Shown one piece after another: positions 57,201-64,000 of a stretch of DNA of 64,000 nt. Location: positions 34,159,501 through 34,223,500 of the forward strand of contig NC_133185.1 in NCBI RefSeq assembly GCF_049306965.1, written 5' to 3'. This DNA is from Danio rerio. Lineage: Eukaryota; Chordata; Actinopteri; Cypriniformes; Danionidae. A program made the position numbers and the translations under genes. The notes under the pieces were generated by a model that saw only the letters and a list, made by a program, of their open reading frames with translations, was not told the origin of the DNA and made no database searches. Position 1 is the stretch's first letter. Each line of letters starts with the position of its first letter.

Positions 57201-59047
57201 TCTCTCGTGAACGTGCAGCGGTTGGCGGAGCTGCGTACAAACAGCTGCGCAGTTGTTTAAATCTGCATTTGCTGACAGACAGATTGTGGCGCTTATTGGA
57301 ATTATGAGAGATGTCGGCCCGACTCTATTTAATTGGATGAGTATTTTTTAGTTTTATGCCTTACTCAAAATATAAAAATACATATAAATACATTTAGATC
57401 GTTTACTGTAATCATTACTATTAGACTGTGAAGAGACTTTCAACCAGCACAACAAAAAATGCTTCTGAAGACAATCACCTGCTATACCTTTGAATCTGCG
57501 TTTGTATACATTTTCAGTTAGTTACAATCAATTAAATAACACAGAAGTACTGGGGTAACTGTTAAAAGTTCAGATATAAACACTGATGTTTACAGTAAAG
57601 ATTATAATCACAGTTCAATGGAATTTGACGCTTGTGAAAGTTGTAGCAATTAAACTAGTAGTAGGGACAAACAACCATCAAAATTATCGCACTGAATAGA
57701 TTTTCAAAAAAGATTCACAGTATTTCCTCTAGAATTTTTCCTGTTGTGACAGGCCCTTGACACAGATCTACCAACTACCTATGTTGTTATTTCAATGACA
57801 AATGTCGTGAGCGCAGTATTATAAGTTAAGATCCTATGTATGTAATATGAGAACGTGAATATCTTTGCTTGTGCGTTGATTTCCTCTGTTCGTGCACAAA
57901 ACTTCTTGCATGCCCTCAAATATACGCTGCTCAAGTGCACATTTTCTTGTGCGCTCTTAAATAAACGCTGCTGAAGTGTGATCTTAGTGCATTTATATAA
58001 CTAGTGTGTCTTCAACATTTATTATATTTGATAGAAATATTGATGATTGTTTCCAATAGACCTACAGAGCGGCATTAATGCGTCCTGAAGTGAAGTGAAA
58101 CGGCTATAAACTCCAGCAAGACGTATGCAGAAACTGTGTTTATCATAACTGAAAGCTACATTGTGTTTGCTCGCCTCATGCATCACACACATGTCTGTCA
58201 GTCAGTCAGTCTGTCAGCATGTTCCTCAAAGGGTTAAACAAATAACGCACAGCACTACTAAGATTACAGAAAAGCCTGCGCTGTTATAATTCACTTACCT
58301 TTTAATACGCTTTGGTGCGATTTAACAACTTGCTAATAAAAAAACAAGGACTGAATGTTTTGAATGAGAAGCTGTAATGTGAAACAGGAAGCTTTATGTG
58401 TGAATTATTGAAGTATTCATTGAAAATAAATATGATATGTTGTACATTGTTAGATTTCTATATTTAGCATTATCAGCAACAGTAGCCAAGATTTTTTTTT
58501 TTAGCTGGTTCTTTCTTGATTTTTATGAAAATTACAGGTTCTAAGATCTGTTTTTTCTAAAACCAATGGTTTTTGAAGTAATATTTTTGCATAAATGAAA
58601 AGCAAATGACTTTTGTCTCCTCCCTTTTTTTGCTGATCCAAAAAATGGTCCAATCCGTGACTCAAAAACCATTGTGTAATCCGAACCATGAGATTTGTAA
58701 TCTGTAACACCGCATTTTTTAACGCTGGCTAATAACAATACATTTTTATCTTTGGTGAACTTTTCAAAAAAAGTAAACCTCTGTTACCCAGAAGTCCTAC
58801 AACTTCTATATTAAATAATATCTGATAATACATTTCATTTAATGTAAATGCATGTTATTTGCTGTATTCGAATCAGACAAGTAGCATAACATTGAATTAT
58901 TTTTCTTTTTTGCAGACACAGCCAGGGCAATATGCCTTCTGGAGGACTACTGCTCCAAACTGAAGAAACCAGAGGAACAACAGCTTAAAACTGCCATCTT
59001 AAGAGTCATGGACATTTTCAAAAGCAGTCTTTTCCAAGCGCTCATAG
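51280..59047 (+). CDS. dlg2: Discs large homolog 2 (PSD-93), 5' end: start exon and L27 exon
   Basis: Exon 51280-51298 (MPLRKR plus one base; donor G|GTGAGA) joins 58916-59047 (acceptor TTTTTTGCAG, donor G|GTAAGA) to give [20 protein letters not shown] followed by [20 protein letters not shown] and [10 protein letters not shown]. This is the N-terminus of the L27-bearing beta-type isoform; DLG1 and DLG2 L27 forms begin MPVRKxDTxRAxxLLExY. The L27 domain mediates pairing with partners such as CASK and other MAGUKs. The downstream PDZ, SH3 and GK exons lie beyond the window, so the gene is partial here. The intron between the two exons is 7.6 kb and full of transposons. Confidence 0.92.
51717..53535 (-). 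mobile_element. hAT-like element (TAGGCATGGG family), copy A, split by Tc1
   Basis: Begins TAGGCATGGGCTG and ends GGTTATCATCCAATGCCTA, inverse to copy B at 62055-62518. Its body (GTTTACAGCAGTAAACAT, GATGTCTTCATTAGTTTCAA) is the inverse of copy B's. About 1.4 kb of its span is the Tc1 element. Confidence 0.82.
52042..53443 (-). mobile_element. Tc1-like transposon, internally deleted, about 1.4 kb
   Basis: TIRs of about 120 bp: GTGCATCTGGAAAGTATTCA at the left and the inverse of AATACTTTCCTGATGCGC at the right, with TA at 52040-52041 and 53444-53445. The minus strand encodes transposase pieces ([20 protein letters not shown], then [15 protein letters not shown]) from the DDE domain, in broken frames. 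The 52780-53080 part is shortened compared with complete fish elements of this type as recalled. Confidence 0.9.
53544..55012. other. dlg2 intron, nothing recognised
   Basis: Contains a short (GT)n at 53925-53945 and T/A runs. No element ends or exons seen. Confidence 0.4.
55013..56454. mobile_element. hAT-like element (GGGCTGCACAAT family), first copy
   Basis: Begins TAGGGCTGCACAATATATTG and ends AATAAATTGTCCAGCTCTA. It is a relative of 60117-60873 and 60882-62639. No convincing target duplication was found. It carries another hAT-type insertion at 55729-56365. Confidence 0.7.
55729..56365. mobile_element. hAT-type element nested in 55013-56454, perfect 8-bp duplication
   Basis: Ends TAGGCGTGTTGCAATAATC and CATCGTGGCAAGCCTA. 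GACTCAGC occurs at 55721-55728 and 56366-56373. It includes a minus-orientation DANA tail piece at about 55770-55840 (GGGGTCGCCACAGCACAATG). Confidence 0.85.
56710..57850. repeat. dlg2 intron with repeat-like block
   Basis: Begins AAAGGTGCAGTATGTGATCC, a phrase common at one end of fish interspersed repeats. The other end and class could not be fixed. Confidence 0.4.
57900..58440. repeat. mid-repetitive element, uninterrupted copy
   Basis: Inverse of 3550-4480 minus the MITE. GGGTTAAACAAATAACGC at about 58231 is the unoccupied insertion site of the 3786-4230 element. Confidence 0.75.
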
Positions 59048-60116
59048 GTAAGAGGATGTATTCATTTTGCACACATTTTCTATACATTTTTAAATATATA
59101 CACATTTATGATGTTTGTTGCTCTTGGAATTTCCGTTTCAAGTCTTAAGGTCAAGGCTTTCGTTTCTATTATTGTTCCATTAAGATTGCATGTGCTTTGT
59201 CTGCTGATGTGACATTTGCTCATAGTTCATTCTTAAGCAGTGGGCACATTCTGCCGCTTTAGGGCTTTTTTTCCTGAAATAAAGTTATTTTTAACCTTGC
59301 TGATGTGGCAGGAGATGCTTCCCTGTGCCTCTGGTATTTTAAACGTGTTCCTCATAAGCTCAAATCTCCACAAGCTTTTGTCTTTTGCTTATAGGAGAGC
59401 GAGATTGCTTTTGAATCTTGATTGGTTTAACTCCTTTATTCATACTCAAGGTCAATTAGAGCTTAAGGACAAAAGCTCCTATTTCCTTTCCACGTGCTTT
59501 AGGGAGTTACAGAGATTGGTGGGTTTGACATACACGAATTCCTCTTTAAATGTGTGGACACTTCGTTAGTTTAATATATTGAGTGTGCAATTGATGATTC
59601 TTGAATATAAGGTCTTCTCATAATTTCTGTAATGAGATGGGCTACTGTGCTGTCACCCTCTGTTAGCATTTCATCACCGGGATGTCGGCCTTTATTCTGG
59701 TCTAAAGCAAATGTTCATTCAATCAATTAGCAAAGAATCTCGGAAATGTGCAGTGCGGTGGTGTCCACTGGTCAAATTCATTTTCTTTTTCTGTAAAATG
59801 TATTGCTTTGTTGTTGACTTCGATGAATATTCTATTGGTTTTCTAGACAGTGTGGAGAGTAATTCTTTGGTTATGTCAAAATCATTTTTCATAGAAGCAG
59901 CATGTTGATGCATGTCAAAACATCAATGCACTAAGGGCTCTTGCAGAATTTCTCAATCTCTTCTCTTCTCTGTCATGATTTTTAAATGAGGCTTTAGATG
60001 TGGTTGCTTTGTTTTAATTCTCCAAAAAAAGCCTTTAAATAAGTTAGATGAGAACACAAACTGTGCGATTTAAAAATATTGTTTATTTGTTTATATTCAA
60101 CATAGTGTATGTATAA
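59048..60116. other. dlg2 intron, nothing recognised
   Basis: The open frames at 59240-59569 and 59711-59908 show no family features and lack flanking splice signals in a usable phase. Confidence 0.45.
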
Positions 60117-60362
60117 TAGAGCTGCACAATATACTGTTTCGTCATCGATATCGCAATGTGGATATCCGCAACAGCCACATCGCTAGATCTACAATGTCGA
60201 TTTGGGATATGGTTGACTACGAGTCACAATTAAAACATACTAATTGGCTGAATCGCAGAAAAGCTGAGTTAAGATCGTGTTTAGGGTCGAATCGAGATTG
60301 TGATCTTTTTTCGGTTAATCATGCAGCCCTTGAAGTGATGACAAAGTTTAGCTATAAAGTTG

Positions 60363-60423
<61 letters not shown>

Positions 60424-60873
60424 GTGTGTTTTGTGTTTTAAAGACCTGTGTAAGCATTTCAAGCTAGTTTAAAGCATTCATGCACAAGAAAAGTACATTT
60501 TTTTGTGTACAGTCTATTAACACAATATTTGTTTATAGCCATTTTTAGTCCTATCACACATTAAAGTGCATTTTATATAAAATCATAGTGTACACAACAG
60601 TCTCTGGACTTGCTGCATCACAAATACCAATATTTTAACAATTTATAAAAAGTTAATTACTTTCTGATCATCTGATATTGAGCATGGATATTACGAAAGT
60701 ATTACAACGCTTTGTAAATGTTTTACTATTACCATTTGATGACTCTTCCAATATGTTTGATAGAACGATTTAGACCCGGAAGGTGCTTTGCATGACGTCA
60801 CACTTAAGTGGATATCGTAATATATATCACAAAGTATTATAATGTCGAAATGTCAGTTTATTGTGCAGCTCTA
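60117..60873. mobile_element. hAT-like element (GGGCTGCACAAT family), second copy, 757 bp
   Basis: Begins TAGAGCTGCACAATATACTG and ends TTTATTGTGCAGCTCTA, an inverted pair. The 8-mers ATGTATAA (60109-60116) and GCGTATAA (60874-60881) agree at six of eight. Contains a (TA)n at 60366-60418. Confidence 0.82.
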
Positions 60874-60881
60874 GCGTATAA

Positions 60882-62639
60882 TAGGGCTGCACAATAGTTT
60901 TGTCATCGATATCTCGCAGTGTGCAAACCTGCAAAAGTCACATCGCAAGATCTGCAATGAAAATTGCCAATTTAATTAACCAGAATCACTGCAGAGTTTA
61001 AGCGTGTAGTCACACTAGCCACACTGGCTGTCTTGAACCATGCTCAGGCATGATTGCCACCCCCCCCGCCCATCCTTCGCCAGCACAACACATTTTATTT
61101 TACTTTATTAACCTGAGCACGCTTACATCATCGACAATGCGACTGTTCAGTTTAACAGAAGTACTCTTGCTCAATACAATGGCAATGGCTTTAGTTACAT
61201 TGTTTTGTATTATTTTAAGTCTTATAGGATGCAGTGACACTGTCAAATCTTTTGCCGAACAGATCCTTCTCTTTTGACTCACAAATGTTCATGAAAGTCA
61301 TCACGCTGCACGTATTAGGAGGTTTGCTGAAGCTGGCAGCTGAGGTGCAGTAGGGGGAGGGGAGGGGAGGGGGGGTTGTATGTTTGATAAATTATGACAG
61401 TTCACATTCATTGAAAATGAATTAAGAATGATAATAAATCCAAATAAAACAGTCCTCTAATCGTGATGTTGTGTCTTCAGTTTTGCGCTCAAGCATGCTT
61501 TGCATTCATACTTTTAGCGTACCGCGCCAAAGCACAAGCGACCCATGTTCTGGCACACATCTTTTAACTGGGCCAGGGCTGGCCAATTGAAATGCATCTG
61601 AGCCTAATTTGGAGCACTTGGTCTTATCAAACGAACTGGGAAATGGGGGAAACATGCCTGGGCTCAGTTCAGATAGCAAAGTGTGAGTACACCATAATCC
61701 TAATAGTGTGAAAGTTTTATTTTAAGTTGTTTTAAGGCCTGTGACTGTAAGATTTCAAGCAAGTTTAAACCATTTGGGCACAAGAAATTATAATGTTTGC
61801 CTCTTTACTGAAGATTAATTGTGTTTAACTATTTATATAATAAAGATTATAAACAGTGTTATTTTACAATTGATTATTGAATTTCTGTACCTCAATACTT
61901 TGACTCCACCAAAAAAAACAAAGCGCTGTTTATTTCATTTGCATCAATTGCTTTTTCCATTGCTTTAATTTTGTTTCTTTAGTTTTGGATATTTCTGGAT
62001 ATTTTTGTATATACTGTATTATGCAGATTCACTGTACTACAAAATCATCCCTATTAGGCATGGGACGATAACCATGTTCAAGGTATACCACGGTTTTAAA
62101 AGTTAAGGTTTTAAAACCATGCAATTTTTTGCTATACCGTTCCTAAGGTATGAGTAAAATTAAAAAAAAAAATTATTTACATTTTATTTATTTATTTATT
62201 TTTTTTCTTTTTTAGGACAACAGTACCTCCAGCAGAAAAAAAATTAAAAGATGTTGTTTTAAATTGTAATGAAATCTGTGTTTGAAACAAATGAAGATAG
62301 CAGAAGTCAATAATTCACTTGAATTATTTAGCCTGACATGTTTACTGCTCCAGAATATTTCAAGTGTTTTCCAAATTAAAAAATATTGTGTACAAAGGGG
62401 AAAAATGTTTTGTTAAATTGTGTAAATTTTGAGCATGCAGTAATCACAATACTGTGAAACCGTTATATCTATACCCACGGTTATCATACCGTCAGAATCT
62501 AATATCAGCCCATGCCTAATCCCAATCAATGTAAATCTTACCTAGTAGAGTTACTTGAGTCATCTTGTACAATTATATTCGTATTGCAGAAAAACAAAAT
62601 GTCGCAATGTCAGCTTTTTTCCAATATTGTTCAGCCCTA
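60882..62639. mobile_element. hAT-like element (GGGCTGCACAAT family), third copy, 1758 bp
   Basis: Begins TAGGGCTGCACAATAG exactly 8 bp after the previous element ends, and closes AATATTGTTCAGCCCTA. Right flank GTGTACAA (62640-62647) agrees with the left 8-mer GCGTATAA at six of eight. It carries copy B of the TAGGCATGGG family at 62055-62518. Confidence 0.8.
62055..62518 (+). mobile_element. hAT-like element (TAGGCATGGG family), copy B, 464 bp
   Basis: TIRs TAGGCATGGGACGATAACC and CCGTCAGAATCTAATATCAG to CCCATGCCTA. Flanks ATCCCTAT (62047-62054) and ATCCCAAT (62519-62526) agree at seven of eight. It is uninterrupted, and so serves as the reference for copy A. Confidence 0.85.
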
Positions 62640-62647
62640 GTGTACAA

Positions 62648-64000
62648 TTACATTAGGGGTGCTATTAACATTTTGATTTTTTGGGGGGTAATTTGGTGCC
62701 GATATTTGTGAAATACACCCTATATTTGTTACTTATAATCTGTAATATCTCTAAATCCTTTTTTGTTTTCATCTTTGACCTTTACATCAACCCATTGATC
62801 ATCTCCTGTTTGAGGCAGATTGCTTTCTAATAATTGGAAAAGGTGACGTGATCCTAACAGGCCTAAATAGTCTTTGCTGCCCTCTTGAATCATTCACAGA
62901 TGATGGCCCATGTGTATCACTACGTTTAATACTTTACTCTTTAAATTAGCTTGCATGTACTTTAAAGCATGCTTATCTGTCCAACTTTTTCTCTTTCTGT
63001 TGATTTTTCAATAAAATACTGTTAACGGTTGAGGTCACTTCTTGAAATAGCGGTAATCATCTTAGAAGGCATTAGTGTGAATGTAATCTGGACGGTGTGC
63101 CATCATGCCAGAGAAGTGCAACCTGTTAACCGCTTAACCTACTCATCCATTCACCAGGAAAGCCACACACGGGACACACATACCCTTCTGTCTGTGTTTT
63201 ACACGTATATTGTTTTGGGTAAAAACTGATTTCTCAGTACTTTTTTTTTTTTTTTTTTTTGATATTGGTAATTGTTTGTGCTGGTATTTTGTGGTAATCA
63301 GGGCTTGTTGTAAATGAATAAATATGATAATAAAACTATAACATTAGAATAAACAATAGGTGTTATAACAGGTTCATGTCATTATGAGAGATTTGTTGAA
63401 ATATTTCAATGATTTGTTAAAAATGGCTGATTTAGAAACGGAGAAGTGACTGTTTTTATAAATGGATTATTCAATGGTTGACATGATTAGTTTGAAAAGG
63501 AGATTTATTCAGGTATAAAGCACCAAAGGGATATTTGTTTTCTACCATAACTTGATGGATAGGGCCATTCAGCTGCATTTTAAATATTCCTCATCACAAA
63601 ATAATTGCTTCTGACTGTCAAGACATGCTGTTTGTTATTTTCACATTATTGCTAAAACAACAAGTTGGGGTATTTAGTTATATACATATAATTTCCGCAC
63701 ACCCATCTCATTGCAGAAGACATTGTGAATATACAATATTAGAAACCCACTAAAAGAACATTGGGTCCCTCTTTAAATTAGGTGGCCTAACCATGTACTT
63801 GCTTCAAAAAATATATATTTATAATATACTTATTGTGTTTTTAATGAACACTTCTGGTGCTCTTAAGGTGGAATACGGGTATGGGATACGGGTATGACGT
63901 TTGGTGGTATGGGAAGATTGAAATTAACTTCATGTAATTACATACAAGTATTTAAGCAACTATAGGTAAGTACAATGAAAAAACACATTTGCACAGTAAG
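62648..64000. other. dlg2 intron to window end, nothing recognised
   Basis: AT-rich, with a T-run at 63241-63260. No next dlg2 exon was found before the window ends. Confidence 0.5.

Noticed and set aside
59240-59908. Possible further dlg2 exons
   Set aside because: No phase-compatible acceptor and donor pair, and no resemblance to the sequence expected after the L27 exon.

Overview
The window looks like zebrafish or a very close Danio relative. It is AT-rich vertebrate DNA with GT-AG introns. It is packed with DANA-type tRNA-derived SINEs, hAT-like short non-autonomous elements, a Tc1 element, L2-type LINE pieces and long (TA)n tracts. Five protein-coding genes can be read exon by exon. Their order is ccdc83(-), sytl2(+), crebzf(+), tmem126a(-), dlg2(+), which corresponds to the human 11q14 block CCDC83-SYTL2-CREBZF-TMEM126A/B-DLG2 (recalled gene order, not searched).

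Layout. Positions 1-7131 are intergenic and mostly repeats: an L2-type LINE fragment, a mid-repetitive element split by a hAT MITE, and a 2.2-kb hAT element carrying a second hAT element. Positions 7132-13453 hold ccdc83 on the minus strand in eight coding exons (361 aa), with a duplicated last-exon acceptor. Next come a probable sytl2 promoter and 5' exon near 15.0-15.4 kb, and 18 sytl2 coding exons from 19738 to 41163 (1447 aa): a Rab27-binding SHD, a very long linker, then C2A and C2B. crebzf (252 aa, one coding exon) lies at 43439-44197 with a 5' non-coding exon near 42.6-42.76 kb. tmem126a (206 aa, four coding exons, one GC-AG intron) is on the minus strand at 47290-49132. Its 5' end faces that of dlg2 across about 49.8-50.1 kb. 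For dlg2 the window holds only the start exon of the L27-bearing (beta-type) isoform (51280-51298) and the L27 exon (58916-59047). The rest of the window is dlg2 intron.

The genes are not an operon and their products act in different places. Sytl2 tethers Rab27 vesicles to membrane, Crebzf is a nuclear bZIP cofactor, Tmem126a is a mitochondrial inner-membrane protein, Dlg2 is a synaptic MAGUK scaffold, and Ccdc83 is an uncharacterised coiled-coil protein. All exon joins given here were checked for reading phase by hand; none was checked against transcripts.

No retrovirus, LTR element, Polinton, CRISPR array, rRNA or convincing tRNA gene was seen. No new defence or toxin system is evident. 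The most interesting points are a SILK plus RVxF motif pair (possible PP1 docking) in Sytl2, a duplicated terminal-exon acceptor in ccdc83, a GC-AG intron in tmem126a, and an unusually readable record of nested hAT insertions. That record includes an in-window empty site and two related elements in tandem sharing 8-bp target repeats.
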